Position numbers and translations under genes: made by a program
The notes under the pieces: generated by a model
What the model was told of the DNA's origin: nothing
Database searches by the model: none
What the model saw: only the letters and a program-made list of their open reading frames with translations
NCBI GenBank assembly: GCA_017512805.1
Contig: JAFWES010000019.1
Location: forward strand, 1 to 42,702
Reading direction: 5' to 3'
Source of the DNA: Clostridia bacterium
Lineage (GTDB): Bacteria > Bacillota > Clostridia > Christensenellales > Aristaeellaceae
DNA length: 42,702 bases
Shown: positions 18,022 through 26,787 of the stretch, piece by piece
Position numbering within the stretch: the first letter of the stretch is position 1
Layout of the letters: the number at the start of each line of letters is the position of its first letter

Positions 18022-18050
18022 ATTCTACCACTTTTTGACGATGAAATCAA
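18022..18050 (-). promoter_or_regulatory. Promoter of the mgl operon
   Basis: On the minus strand TTGATT (18050-18045), 17 bases, then TAGAAT (18027-18022), about 150 bases before mglB. The leader between has no obvious long stem. Confidence 0.6.
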
Positions 18051-18102
18051 CAGGAATTCTTCAATGCTGAAAACGCCGGATAGCCTTTGCATACATAACG
18101 GG

Positions 18103-19179
18103 TTACCGCCACTGCAGTTCTTCCAGTTTATGGGCGATGGCATCCGCGGCGGGCGGACATCCCATCACGCAGGTTTCGGCTCCCCGGCAGCACTTGCCGA
18201 TTCCCAGACCTTCCAGCTTTTGTCCCTGCCAGCCCTGCCCGATGTAGATTTCCTCCCTCTCCCCGCATCGGCTGGTATACAGGGCGCGGGTCAGGGCGGC
18301 AAAGCAGGCGGAACAGGCCTGATTCTCGTGCACGTTCCGGGTCAGCTGGGCCACGATTCCCCTTGGCCGGGGATATGGCGCGCTTTGATCCGGCTGATTC
18401 AGTTCCACCACATCCGCCGGAGACCAGACCGCCTTTCCGCCCCCGTACTGCTCGCACAGTTCCACATAGGGCACATCCTCCGGATTCAGCCCCATCAATG
18501 ACCGACCGTAAGCGTCCAGCTGCACCGCGTCCGTTCCCAGATACATCCGGTTGGTCTGGATCGGGTTTCCCCCTTCCTCGAAATCCAGATCCCCGCAGAT
18601 GCTGTCCACCACAATGAGCCCGGGCTTCAACACCGCTCCCAGGGCCGCGATCGGCTTCTGCAGCCCCATCGCATGGAAATGCCGCTTCTCCCGGTCCGGA
18701 AGGCAGCCTTTCAGATTCTTCAGCGCGCAGGTCATCAGGGTCTGCCCGTGCCCCTTCAGCACCGGAAGATCCACCAGCAGGCCCGCGTCCAGCGCTTTGG
18801 CGCAGATATCGATGGGCCCTGCCGCGGTTCTGACCGTGCGGGTCTGATCCTTTTTCAGATCGAAAAAGGGCACTTCGTACTTTTTACATACCTGATCGTA
18901 TCCGGCCCGGCGCATGGCCCGCATGGTATCGTCCCCTACCCAGCTGCCTTCGATGACGCTGATATCGGTGACGCCGTGCGCCCGAAAATATTCGATGCAG
19001 CCGCTGAGCAGGCCCGGATGGGTGGTCGCGCCGCTTTCCGGCGTGCCGGCGATCACCAGATTGGGCTTCAGGGCTACGGAACCTCCCGCAGGAACCAGCC
19101 TGAACGCCTCCGCCGCTTCCAGCAGCTTCAGGGTCATCTCGTGGGCATCCCGGCCATAGATCTGATAAATGCTGCTCAT
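18103..19179 (-). CDS. DUF362-domain protein with C-terminal cysteine cluster
   Basis: Protein of 358 residues matching the DUF362 family: the segments VALKPNLV (near residue 37), DLPVLKGHGQT and CALKNLKGCLPD are family hallmarks. The C-terminal quarter has a Cys cluster (ACSAC near 282 and CCRG...CVMGCPP near 334-345) that could bind an Fe-S cluster. DUF362 proteins are often annotated as ferredoxin-like, but their reaction is unknown. It is the last gene of the garD-glycerate kinase operon (16-base gap to the kinase), with a GGAGAG ribosome site. Its place suggests a link to sugar-acid breakdown; no activity is claimed. Confidence 0.82.
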   Translation of the reverse strand: MSSIYQIYGRDAHEMTLKLLEAAEAFRLVPAGGSVALKPNLVIAGTPESGATTHPGLLSGCIEYFRAHGVTDISVIEGSWVGDDTMRAMRRAGYDQVCKKYEVPFFDLKKDQTRTVRTAAGPIDICAKALDAGLLVDLPVLKGHGQTLMTCALKNLKGCLPDREKRHFHAMGLQKPIAALGAVLKPGLIVVDSICGDLDFEEGGNPIQTNRMYLGTDAVQLDAYGRSLMGLNPEDVPYVELCEQYGGGKAVWSPADVVELNQPDQSAPYPRPRGIVAQLTRNVHENQACSACFAALTRALYTSRCGEREEIYIGQGWQGQKLEGLGIGKCCRGAETCVMGCPPAADAIAHKLEELQWR

Positions 19180-19195
19180 CTTTCTCTCCGTTGTT

Positions 19196-20338
19196 TCACT
19201 TCAGATTCATACCGATCCGGATCGCCCGAAGCAAACGCTCCGCCGCGTATTCGTACAGGGCCGGCGCGTCCGCCATGGCTTTCTCCAGGCTCATGGGGCC
19301 GGAAACCGTCGTCATAATCGTTCCCTCACACAGGTCGAAAAAGCCCTCCGCACCGTCCCCGATGCCGCCGACGATGGCCGCGGTGGGAATGCCCTTCGCG
19401 GCGCAGCGCCTCGCCACGCCCACCGGCACCTTCCCGAACCGGACGCTCTGTCCGTCCATCCTGCCTTCCCCGGTAATGGCCAGGGATACGCCCTCCAGCT
19501 TCTGCTCAAAGTGCACCGCGTCCAGCACCGCGTCAATGCCGGATTTCAGCGTCGCCCCCAGCACGCCGCCCAGCGCCGCGCCCAGGCCGCCGGCCGCGCC
19601 CGCGCCGGGGAAGGATGAAATATCCCGTCCCAGGGTCTTTTCCATCACGCCCGCGTAATGGGCCATGCCCGCTTCCAGCTCGTCCCGGATGGCCGGAACC
19701 GCCCCCTTTTGCGGCCCGTAGATCCAGGTGGCCCCGTTTTCACCCAGCAGGGGATTGGTCACGTCGCAGATGACCGTAATCTCCGTTTCCTTCAGTTCCG
19801 GCATCAATCCGGAGAAGTCCACCTTCGCCACCCTGGCCATGCCCGCGCCGGTGGGTTCGACCGGCTTTCCCTCCGCGTCGGCAAACGCCGCGCCCAGGGC
19901 TTTTAACATACCGATGCCCCCGTCGTTCGTGGCGCTTCCGCCGATGCCGATCAGGATCTTCCGAACGCCCTCCTTCAGGGCCGCGGCGATCATCTCCCCA
20001 GTCCCCAGGCTGGTGGCCTTCCGGGGATCCTTCCGATCCGTGGGAACATAGGGCAGCCCGCTGGCCTGAGCCATCTCCATGACGGCGGTTCCATCCGCCA
20101 GCAGACCCCATTCCGCGGTTTCTTCCTCAAACAGGGGGCCGGTCACTTTCGTCTTCCGCCGCGCCCCACCCATGGCCCGCAGCAGGGCGTCCACCGTCCC
20201 TTCCCCTCCGTCTGCCACGGGAATGGCCACCGTTTCTGCCTCCGGAAAGATCCGGGCGGCTGCCTTTTCCAGAATATCGCAGCTCTCCAGGGCCGACAGA
20301 GATCCCTTCATGGAATCTGGCGCAAACAATATTTTCAT
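19196..20338 (-). CDS. Glycerate 2-kinase
   Basis: Glycerate kinase of the GarK/GlxK family, 380 residues (usual length). It phosphorylates D-glycerate to 2-phosphoglycerate. The N-terminal APDSMKGS, the VADGGEGTVDALL stretch, GIGGSATNDGGIGML near residues 131-145 and the C-terminal ITGEGRMDGQS match the family. GAGGAGGAG lies just before the ATG. It follows garD by 17 bases, so both are in one operon. In enteric bacteria, galactarate is dehydrated, cleaved to pyruvate and tartronate semialdehyde, reduced to glycerate and finally phosphorylated by this enzyme. The two middle enzymes are absent from this window. Confidence 0.94.
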   Translation of the reverse strand: MKILFAPDSMKGSLSALESCDILEKAAARIFPEAETVAIPVADGGEGTVDALLRAMGGARRKTKVTGPLFEEETAEWGLLADGTAVMEMAQASGLPYVPTDRKDPRKATSLGTGEMIAAALKEGVRKILIGIGGSATNDGGIGMLKALGAAFADAEGKPVEPTGAGMARVAKVDFSGLMPELKETEITVICDVTNPLLGENGATWIYGPQKGAVPAIRDELEAGMAHYAGVMEKTLGRDISSFPGAGAAGGLGAALGGVLGATLKSGIDAVLDAVHFEQKLEGVSLAITGEGRMDGQSVRFGKVPVGVARRCAAKGIPTAAIVGGIGDGAEGFFDLCEGTIMTTVSGPMSLEKAMADAPALYEYAAERLLRAIRIGMNLK

Positions 20339-20355
20339 CTTTCTCCTCCTCGAAA

Positions 20356-21867
20356 TCAGGTAATGGGCGCCGGGTTAAAGATGCACAGGTAGTTATGCAT
20401 CCGGTATTTTTCCGCGAAGGGCTGATCCTTCCCGCTGGCGCAGGCGATGATTTTATGGAAGATCTCCGTGCCTACCTCCGCGATGGTTTTCTCTCCCGTG
20501 GCTACATCCCCGGCGCTGATATCGATGATATCCGGCCACTGCTCCTTCAGATCGTTCCGGGAGCAGACCTTGATCACCGGCACCGCCGCCAGGTTGTAGG
20601 GCGTGCCCCGGCCGGTCATGAACACCTGCAGCCCGATGCCGCTGGCCATCTGACAGGGGCCGCACACGATATCGCTGGCGGGCGTCGCCGCGAAGATTTC
20701 CCCGTGCTTCGTGGGTTTCTCCGCCGGGCTGAGTACTTCCACGATGGGAGATGTTCCTGATTTGGCGATGGAGCCCATGGCCTTTTCCACGATATTGGCC
20801 AGGCCGCCCTTCTTGTTTCCGGGGGTCGGATTGGCGCTGCGGTCCACCTGGGCGTCCAGCAGATACTTGTCATACCACCGCATCTCGGCGGCCAGCTTGT
20901 CCCTCACCTCCTCGCTCACGCACCGCTCGGCGATGAAATGCACGCCGTCCCGAACCTCGGTCACCTCGCTGAAAAGGACCGTACCGCCGCCCTGGACCAG
21001 CATATCCGCCGCGTATCCCGCGGAGGGATTGGCGCTGACGCCGGAGAAAGCGTCGCTGCCGCCGCACTGCATGCCGATCAGCAGGTCGCTCAGGGGAAGT
21101 TCCTCCCGGCGCCTCCCGTTCAGCCTCGCCAGCTTTTTGTCCGCCATGTCCATCAGGGCTTTCATGCACCCTTCAAAGCCGTGGCATTCCTGGAGCACCA
21201 CCACGTTTTCGGGCGTGTTGTTCTCCGGGCCCACCAGCATATCCACCGTCAGCTTCTCGCATCCCAGGGACACCACCATCAGCTCGCCGCCGAAGTTCGG
21301 ATGATGCGCGATGTTCCGCAGCGCCCTGATCGGCACCTTCGCCTCCGGGGCGTTGATCGCCACGCCGCAGCCGTAGGCGTGATTGATGGCCACCACGTCG
21401 TCCACGTTGGGATACTTCGGCAGCAGTTCCCTGCGGATCCGCTCCAGCGCCACGTTCAGCGTGCCTTCCACGCACTGCACCGTGGTCTGGATTCCCAGCA
21501 TGTTCCGGGTCCCCGCGTATCCTCCTTCCGGATTCCTGTATCCCCACCAGGTTCTCACCGGCGGTTCCGGAAGATCCGTCCGGATATTGACCCCCCATGG
21601 CATATCATCCAGCGACGGCGGCGTCGGCAGCCGGAGCATATACTCGTTGATCCACTGCCCCTTCGCGATGGGATCCAGCGCGTATCCCAGGGTCACGCCG
21701 TAGCGGATCACCGCGCCGTCCTTCGGAATATCCTCCAACGCGATCTTGTGTGCCTGGGGAATGTCGCTGAGCGTTATGACACCGGGCATGATTTCCGTTC
21801 CCTTCGGCAGCTCCTTCACCGCGATCGCCACATTGTCTTCCGGTTTGATCTGTACGTAGGTTCGCAT
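20356..21867 (-). CDS. garD: Galactarate dehydratase
   Basis: D-galactarate dehydratase of the UxaA/GarD family, 503 residues (E. coli GarD is 523). It converts galactarate to 5-dehydro-4-deoxy-glucarate. The N-terminal SAF-like part (DNVAIAVKELPKGT, IPQAHKIALEDIP) and catalytic part (NHAYGCGVAINAP, GMQCGGSDAFSGV, DRSANPTPGNKKGGLAN, TGRGTPY) follow GarD closely, down to the FNPAP end. This favours galactarate over altronate dehydratase. GGAGGG lies 8 bases before the ATG. It is the first gene of the garD-glycerate kinase-DUF362 operon, behind a promoter with an overlapping palindrome. The cysteine-containing CGG and GCG motifs fit the metal-dependent mechanism of the family. Confidence 0.92.
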   Translation of the reverse strand: MRTYVQIKPEDNVAIAVKELPKGTEIMPGVITLSDIPQAHKIALEDIPKDGAVIRYGVTLGYALDPIAKGQWINEYMLRLPTPPSLDDMPWGVNIRTDLPEPPVRTWWGYRNPEGGYAGTRNMLGIQTTVQCVEGTLNVALERIRRELLPKYPNVDDVVAINHAYGCGVAINAPEAKVPIRALRNIAHHPNFGGELMVVSLGCEKLTVDMLVGPENNTPENVVVLQECHGFEGCMKALMDMADKKLARLNGRRREELPLSDLLIGMQCGGSDAFSGVSANPSAGYAADMLVQGGGTVLFSEVTEVRDGVHFIAERCVSEEVRDKLAAEMRWYDKYLLDAQVDRSANPTPGNKKGGLANIVEKAMGSIAKSGTSPIVEVLSPAEKPTKHGEIFAATPASDIVCGPCQMASGIGLQVFMTGRGTPYNLAAVPVIKVCSRNDLKEQWPDIIDISAGDVATGEKTIAEVGTEIFHKIIACASGKDQPFAEKYRMHNYLCIFNPAPIT

Positions 21868-21919
21868 AAGAAATACCCTCCACCTTCTACTTCGTCTTCC
21901 ATACCTGCGTAACCAACTG

Positions 21920-21954
21920 TGATAAATGTATCATATCCTTCCCAAATGCGTCAA
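21920..21954 (-). promoter_or_regulatory. garD promoter with overlapping palindromic operator
   Basis: Minus strand TTGACG (21954-21949), 18 bases, TACATT (21930-21925). The palindrome TGATA-AATG-TATCA (21920-21933) covers the -10 box, a position where a repressor would block polymerase. No regulator gene lies next to it. Confidence 0.5.
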
Positions 21955-22017
21955 CCGCCCCCTCCATGACCGGCCGCTCTGTCAGGAAAGCAGCGCCCTT
22001 GAACGCGATGATTTGCT

Positions 22018-22941
22018 TCAGAGCATCTGAATCAGCCAGGTAATCAAAGGGACCGTCACAACGCTCAGCAGCGTTGAAACGCTGACGCAGGCGGAGGCAA
22101 ACACATAGTCCCCGCCGTAACGTTCCGCCATCGCCGCCGTATTGGAAGCCACCGGCATCGCCAGCAGGATGACGCTGAGATTCATCGTCATGGCGTCCGT
22201 ATGGAACACCAGTTTTAAGATGACAGCGATCAGCAGGGGAAAGGCGATCAGCCGGAAAAAGCTGGTTCCGAGCACCGTTTTATCCATCAGCATCTTCCAG
22301 TCCATATGCGCCAGCGTCGCGCCGATCAGGATCATGGAAAGCGGCCCCGTCATGCTCCCCAGATTGGCGATCGCTGTCCCGAATACGCCGGGAATCTGCC
22401 AGCCCGTGATCATCAGCGCCGCGCCGATATAAATGGTCATCACCATGGGATTCAGCAGCACATTCTTCACCCAGCCGCCCTTCTCCGGCTTTACGAAGAA
22501 GCCCAGGCCGACTGTCCACTGCAGGATCCGCGGCGGGATCAGGTACATGCTGCCGTAAAAGACGCCGGTCGGTCCAAACACCAGGCTGAGGATGGGCAGC
22601 CCCGCATTCCCCGCGTTTGAAAACATGCTGGCGTACATCAGGACCTTCCGTTTGTTTTCCGGCTGATTTCGCCAGAGGATCGCTCCGATCAACCAGGAAA
22701 CCATGCAGCCCGCAAAGGCGATCGTCATCACCCACAGGGAGGAAAGGAGCTCGTCTCCGTTGGTGGGTTTGTTAAACGCGTTCAGCACCATCATGGGCAT
22801 GGCCACATCCATCAGCAGCCGGACCAGTACCCCCCGGTTGTCCTCCCGGATGATATTCAGCCTGCTGACGATAAACCCGCACAGCATGTACAGAAACAGC
22901 AGCAGCTGAGTATCAATCATTTTCGTTACGATGTCGGTCAT
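22018..22941 (-). CDS. AEC-family (auxin efflux carrier type) transporter
   Basis: Membrane protein with about ten hydrophobic spans, 307 residues from the ATG at 22941, which is preferred because AGGAAGGAA lies just upstream; the longer reading from 22992 adds an unlikely soluble leader. The family (Mem_trans, PF03547) includes malate and other organic-acid carriers of bacteria. The N-terminal LLLFLYMLCGFIVSRLN and the polar NAGNAGLPI motif, near the middle, are characteristic. It lies downstream of the LarA-like gene in the same direction, which suggests uptake or exchange of a hydroxyacid. Substrate and direction are inferred. Confidence 0.87.
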   Translation of the reverse strand: MTDIVTKMIDTQLLLFLYMLCGFIVSRLNIIREDNRGVLVRLLMDVAMPMMVLNAFNKPTNGDELLSSLWVMTIAFAGCMVSWLIGAILWRNQPENKRKVLMYASMFSNAGNAGLPILSLVFGPTGVFYGSMYLIPPRILQWTVGLGFFVKPEKGGWVKNVLLNPMVMTIYIGAALMITGWQIPGVFGTAIANLGSMTGPLSMILIGATLAHMDWKMLMDKTVLGTSFFRLIAFPLLIAVILKLVFHTDAMTMNLSVILLAMPVASNTAAMAERYGGDYVFASACVSVSTLLSVVTVPLITWLIQML

Positions 22942-23044
22942 CTTGGTTCCTTCCTGAAAAAGCGCCCCATCGCACTTCTCCGCCGATCCCATGTTTCCGA
23001 ATACCGCCGCCCGTCCCAGCCCGGCCGACGAAGATTCGTTCCCT

Positions 23045-24355
23045 TTACGCCAGCCAGGGGGTTGTCAGCGTATCCTCCTGATCAAATGCCAGCGGCGCAG
23101 GCGCGTCCAGTGCCGTCAGCCCCGCGTATTTCCCGGCCAGCACGTCTTCATAATACGCCGCCGACAGCATGATCTGGCCCACATGCAGGCTGTTCTGAAT
23201 CCGGATCACCCGGGGATGATCCCCGTCGATCCGGTTGCAGGTCCGGATACAGAACTGGATCGCTTCCTTGTCCGTGCTCATGACGCACGGAATCATGGCG
23301 CTTTTGATCACGGTGCTGGTCATACAGTTCGTATACATGGCGTCCGCGTCGATCTGGTCAAAGATACGCCGGGTAATGGCGCTGGCCAGGCCGACTCCGA
23401 GGCTGTTTCCGTGGCTTTCCTCCGTCAGATTCAGGAAACAGGTCCGCTGCACCTGTACGCCGCCGGAGGCATAGGGGGTGGAAAACGTTCCGGTAATGTT
23501 GGGATCCACGCCGGTGCCGCTGTAATTCTTGCCGATCCGGTCCACGATCAGCACATCCCCCTCCCTTACCAGAATGCTGGGCATATTCGCAAAGGCCATT
23601 TTCAGCAGCTCCGGTTCCCGCTCCAGGATATTTTCCGCCGGAATCGCCTCAAACATCAGGGTCTGGTCATAGGCATTTTCCAGGCAGGGGATCGCGAAGA
23701 GAATCTTTCCGGTCCCCAGGGTCACCTTTGCCATGGTGGGGATATTCTTCGCGATGATATCCATTCCATCGGAATGCACCTGCTCCGCGCCCTTCTGTTT
23801 TCCCAGTCCCACCGTCATCATCTTGCACGGACCGCTCTCCACCGGTCCGCGGAAGGCATTGTGCGGTTTCAGCCGGCAGCTCAGGATGACGCCGTCGGAC
23901 TCATAGGCGTTTCTGTCCATATAAACAGGTTTCCCCAGCTCGCTGTTCCCCAGGAATACGGTCTCCATGGAGGAACGGATTTCGCATCCCATGCGTTCCT
24001 CCGTGATGCCGTAGCCCGCCAGCAATTCCTTCTGTCCTTCCGCCGTGGCGCCCCCATGGCTCCCCATGGCCGGGACAATAAAGGGCTCCGCTCCGCATGA
24101 TTTCACAAAGGCCACCACGGATCGGGTGATTTCATCCACATTCCGAATCCCCCGGCTGCCCGCGGTGACCGCGATCCGCATCCCCGGCCGGATCCGCCGG
24201 TCCATGCCCTTGCCGCGGATCTCCCCGAAGATGGTCTTTTCGATATCCTCCCGTTCAATATGCGCGCCGTTGAATGTCTGCGCCGCATGGAACATGTCCG
24301 GAATCGGCACCTCCCGCAGCAGCCTGGAAACCGTTCCGTCATTCCGAATTCGCAT
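23045..24355 (-). CDS. LarA-like (nickel-pincer) hydroxyacid racemase homologue
   Basis: Protein of 436 residues related to lactate racemase LarA (N-terminal DUF2088). LarA uses a nickel-pincer nucleotide bound to a lysine and inverts the C2 centre of lactate. Candidate equivalents are visible: VDEITR at 73-78 (LarA has a D-x-x-R type motif), MGSHGG with His100, KPHNAF with His165 and GPCK with Lys178 for the cofactor. Divergence from true LarA means the substrate is likely another 2-hydroxyacid or sugar acid. Cofactor genes larB, larC and larE are not in the window. It lies behind tctA and a terminator-like hairpin, ahead of the AEC carrier. Homology is good; residue alignment was made by eye. 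Confidence 0.8.
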   Translation of the reverse strand: MRIRNDGTVSRLLREVPIPDMFHAAQTFNGAHIEREDIEKTIFGEIRGKGMDRRIRPGMRIAVTAGSRGIRNVDEITRSVVAFVKSCGAEPFIVPAMGSHGGATAEGQKELLAGYGITEERMGCEIRSSMETVFLGNSELGKPVYMDRNAYESDGVILSCRLKPHNAFRGPVESGPCKMMTVGLGKQKGAEQVHSDGMDIIAKNIPTMAKVTLGTGKILFAIPCLENAYDQTLMFEAIPAENILEREPELLKMAFANMPSILVREGDVLIVDRIGKNYSGTGVDPNITGTFSTPYASGGVQVQRTCFLNLTEESHGNSLGVGLASAITRRIFDQIDADAMYTNCMTSTVIKSAMIPCVMSTDKEAIQFCIRTCNRIDGDHPRVIRIQNSLHVGQIMLSAAYYEDVLAGKYAGLTALDAPAPLAFDQEDTLTTPWLA

Positions 24356-24400
24356 TTTCCGTCATTCCTTTCTTCTCCCCCCCTGGCGGCGGGGTCCGAT

Positions 24401-24443
24401 GGGGAAAAACCCCCGTGGGGTTACTTCCACGGGGGTTTTTCCC
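24401..24443. terminator. Strong bidirectional terminator between tctA and the LarA-like gene
   Basis: Perfect 14-bp stem AAAAACCCCCGTGG (24405-24418) with CCACGGGGGTTTTT (24427-24440), loop of 8, extended by GGGG/CCC. It has a U run in either orientation. Only 45 bases separate it from the LarA-like start and no promoter is visible there, so that gene probably depends on read-through. Confidence 0.8.
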
Positions 24444-24451
24444 TGTAAAAC

Positions 24452-25972
24452 TTACTGTTTCGCTGCTTTTTTCTTCGCCCGCAGCGTCTTGGTCCCCGTC
24501 AGCAGGATGACGAAGATGGCAATGGCCAGGAACACCGCGCTGATGGGGCTGGTCAGGAAGGGGATAAAGGTTCCGTTCGAGCGGATCATGCCCCTGCGGT
24601 AGTTCACCTCTGCCAGCGGCCCCAGGATGAAGCCCAGGATGAAGGGCGTGGATGGAATCTCCAGTTTTTTAAAGGCAAAGCCCAGCGCGCCGAAGATCAG
24701 GCAGGCGATGACCTGGCTCATATTGTTCTTCAGGGCATACGCGCCGATGACGCACAGCACGAAGACGCAGGGCAGCAGAATGTATTTCGGGATGCTCAGC
24801 AGCTTCACGAACACCCGCAGCCCAAAGAATTCCATGAACAGCATGATCACAGAGGCGATCAGCATTGCCGCGAAGATGCCGTAGACGACGTCCGCCTGAT
24901 TCTGGAACAGCAGCGGCCCGGGGGTCAGCCCGTGCAGGGTCAGAGCGCCCAGCAGCATCGCAGTGGTGGTATCTCCGGGAATGCCCAGGGTCAGCAGAGG
25001 AACCATGGCGCCGCCGATGGTGGCGTTGTTCGCGGTTTCCGATGCGACCACGCCGTCAATCCGGCCGGTCCCTAGAGGGCCGCGTTCCGCGGCATGCTTG
25101 TCACTGTTCTTGGCAACGGTATAGGCCATCATATTGGAAGTGCCGCCGCCGATGCCCGGCAGGATACCAATGCCCATGCCGATGGCCGCGGAGCGAAGAG
25201 CGTTCCACAGCTGGTCCGTGAATTCCTTCACGCTGAAACCAAAGCCCTTGACGCCCTTCATGCTGGGCTGGGTGACTTCCTCATCGTTATGCCGGCTGGT
25301 TTCCGCCGCCCCGATGATTTCGCCCACGGCGAAGAGGCCCACCATCACGGCCAGCATATCGAAACCGCCTTTCAGGGTGGTCAGCCCGAAGGTGAAACGG
25401 GCCGTTCCTTCGATCGCGTCCGTTCCCACGGTGGAGAACATGAATCCGATCACGCCCGCCATAATTCCCTTGACCATGTTGCCGCTGGAAAGGGTCGCGA
25501 TCATGGTCAGGGAGAAGATGGCGATGGAAAAGAATTCATAGGAACCGAAGTTGATCGCCACCCTGGCAATCTCCGGTGCGATGAACATCAGCAGCACCGT
25601 GGAAAAGATCGTCCCCAGGAAGCTGAATACCACGCCCACGCCCAGGGCCTTGGCCGCCTGGCCTTTCCGCACCAGCGGATGCCCGTCAAAGCAGGTGGCC
25701 ACGCTTGACGGCGTGCCGGGAATATGCAGCAGGATGGCGGAGATCAGGCCGCCGGAGATGGCGCCGATGAACAGAGCCATCAGCAGCGTCATGGCGTTGG
25801 AGGAGGTCATGGCGTAGGTCACCGGAAGAAAAAGAGCAATGGCCATCGTGGCGCTCAGCCCGGGCAGCGCGCCAAACACGATGCCGACAGCTACGCCGAT
25901 GAACATCAGAAAAAGGCCGGTGGGCGTCAATACGGTGGCAAATCCGCCGCCGATCAATTGCAATGTTGACAT
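24452..25972 (-). CDS. tctA: Tripartite tricarboxylate transporter, large permease TctA
   Basis: Large membrane subunit (506 residues, about 12 spans) of a TctABC secondary transporter. The GALPGLSATMAIALFLPVT segment near residues 33-51, GAISGGLISAILLHIPGTPSS and GGAMVPLLTLGIPGD are TctA signatures. TctABC systems take up citrate or other di- and tricarboxylates and related acids with the aid of binding protein TctC. AAGGAG lies upstream of the ATG and the gap from tctB is 29 bases. The binding protein gene is divergent at 26788. Neighbouring garD, glycerate kinase and LarA-like genes make an aldarate or hydroxyacid a plausible substrate. Confidence 0.93.
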   Translation of the reverse strand: MSTLQLIGGGFATVLTPTGLFLMFIGVAVGIVFGALPGLSATMAIALFLPVTYAMTSSNAMTLLMALFIGAISGGLISAILLHIPGTPSSVATCFDGHPLVRKGQAAKALGVGVVFSFLGTIFSTVLLMFIAPEIARVAINFGSYEFFSIAIFSLTMIATLSSGNMVKGIMAGVIGFMFSTVGTDAIEGTARFTFGLTTLKGGFDMLAVMVGLFAVGEIIGAAETSRHNDEEVTQPSMKGVKGFGFSVKEFTDQLWNALRSAAIGMGIGILPGIGGGTSNMMAYTVAKNSDKHAAERGPLGTGRIDGVVASETANNATIGGAMVPLLTLGIPGDTTTAMLLGALTLHGLTPGPLLFQNQADVVYGIFAAMLIASVIMLFMEFFGLRVFVKLLSIPKYILLPCVFVLCVIGAYALKNNMSQVIACLIFGALGFAFKKLEIPSTPFILGFILGPLAEVNYRRGMIRSNGTFIPFLTSPISAVFLAIAIFVILLTGTKTLRAKKKAAKQ

Positions 25973-26001
25973 AAGCTTTCTCCTTTCTATCCCGTTCCGT
26001 A

Positions 26002-26508
26002 TCAGAATCCCAGCATGCTTTCAATGGGACCCCTGGGCAGCAGCTGCTGCAGCCCGATGCGGAAGGCCACGAAAACCAGTGCGGTGAATGCGATGGCCAC
26101 GATGGCAAAAAGCAGGTAGTTGCGTTTTTCCGCCGGCGCCAGAATAATCATCTGCAGGAAAAGATAGATCAGCGTAGAGAGGATGAATCCCAGAGTCGGC
26201 ATAATGAGGATATACCCGATGATCACGGCAAACGTGAAAACCACCGCCATGATGTCGCCTTTATCCTTCTTCTTTCCCTCTTCCTCCGTCCCGTCCGCCG
26301 TTTTCATCTTGCGGATGCCCTGAACGATGCAGATCACGGACAGGATGGCCAGCAGCACGCCCAGCAGAACGGGCATGATCTGCGCGCTGGCGTAGGACGG
26401 TGTCAGCTTCGGACGGGTCTTGATCTGGAAGGCATTAATAAGGTAGAAACCGCTGAAGAGCAGCATCACGATGCCCAGGATCAGGTCCCTGCATTTCTTG
26501 AAAGACAT
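26002..26508 (-). CDS. tctB: Tripartite tricarboxylate transporter, small permease TctB
   Basis: Small membrane subunit, 168 residues with four hydrophobic spans and a charged loop near residues 72-88 (GTEEEGKKKDKGD), as usual for TctB. The start at 26508 is chosen because AAGGAGGG stands right before it; in-frame codons farther upstream lie in the promoter region. First gene of the tctB-tctA unit and divergent from tctC, so both halves of the transporter can be controlled from the shared 279-base intergenic region. Confidence 0.88.
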   Translation of the reverse strand: MSFKKCRDLILGIVMLLFSGFYLINAFQIKTRPKLTPSYASAQIMPVLLGVLLAILSVICIVQGIRKMKTADGTEEEGKKKDKGDIMAVVFTFAVIIGYILIMPTLGFILSTLIYLFLQMIILAPAEKRNYLLFAIVAIAFTALVFVAFRIGLQQLLPRGPIESMLGF

Positions 26509-26545
26509 AAGATCCCTCCTTCGGTGTTTGAAAGTTGCTACGGTG

Positions 26546-26574
26546 ATTATAGGTGAAAAAACCGCCGATTTCCA
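26546..26574 (-). promoter_or_regulatory. Promoter for tctB-tctA
   Basis: Minus strand TGGAAA (26574-26569), 17 bases, perfect TATAAT (26551-26546), about 30 bases before the tctB ribosome site. Confidence 0.6.
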
Positions 26575-26711
26575 GTCTTTTTTTAGGGTTCTTCTTTCCG
26601 TTTTTGACAAAAAAAGGGAAAATTTGAATCATTTTGAAAATTGTGTTCCATTTCTTTTCTCAACGTTTCGGTTTGTTTCGTCTTTTCCAGCTGTCTCATT
26701 CTGGAAGGGTC

Positions 26712-26739
26712 TTGATTTTGTGCCAGAATTTGCTAATAT
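26712..26739 (+). promoter_or_regulatory. Promoter for tctC
   Basis: TTGATT (26712-26717), 16 bases, TAATAT (26734-26739), about 48 bases before the start codon. The AT-rich stretch 26575-26711 between the two divergent promoters is where a regulator could act; I see no clean palindrome in it. Confidence 0.5.
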
Positions 26740-26787
26740 TTTCTCCAGAGGGAGTTATCCCCAAATCGATGAAGGAGGATTACCCAA

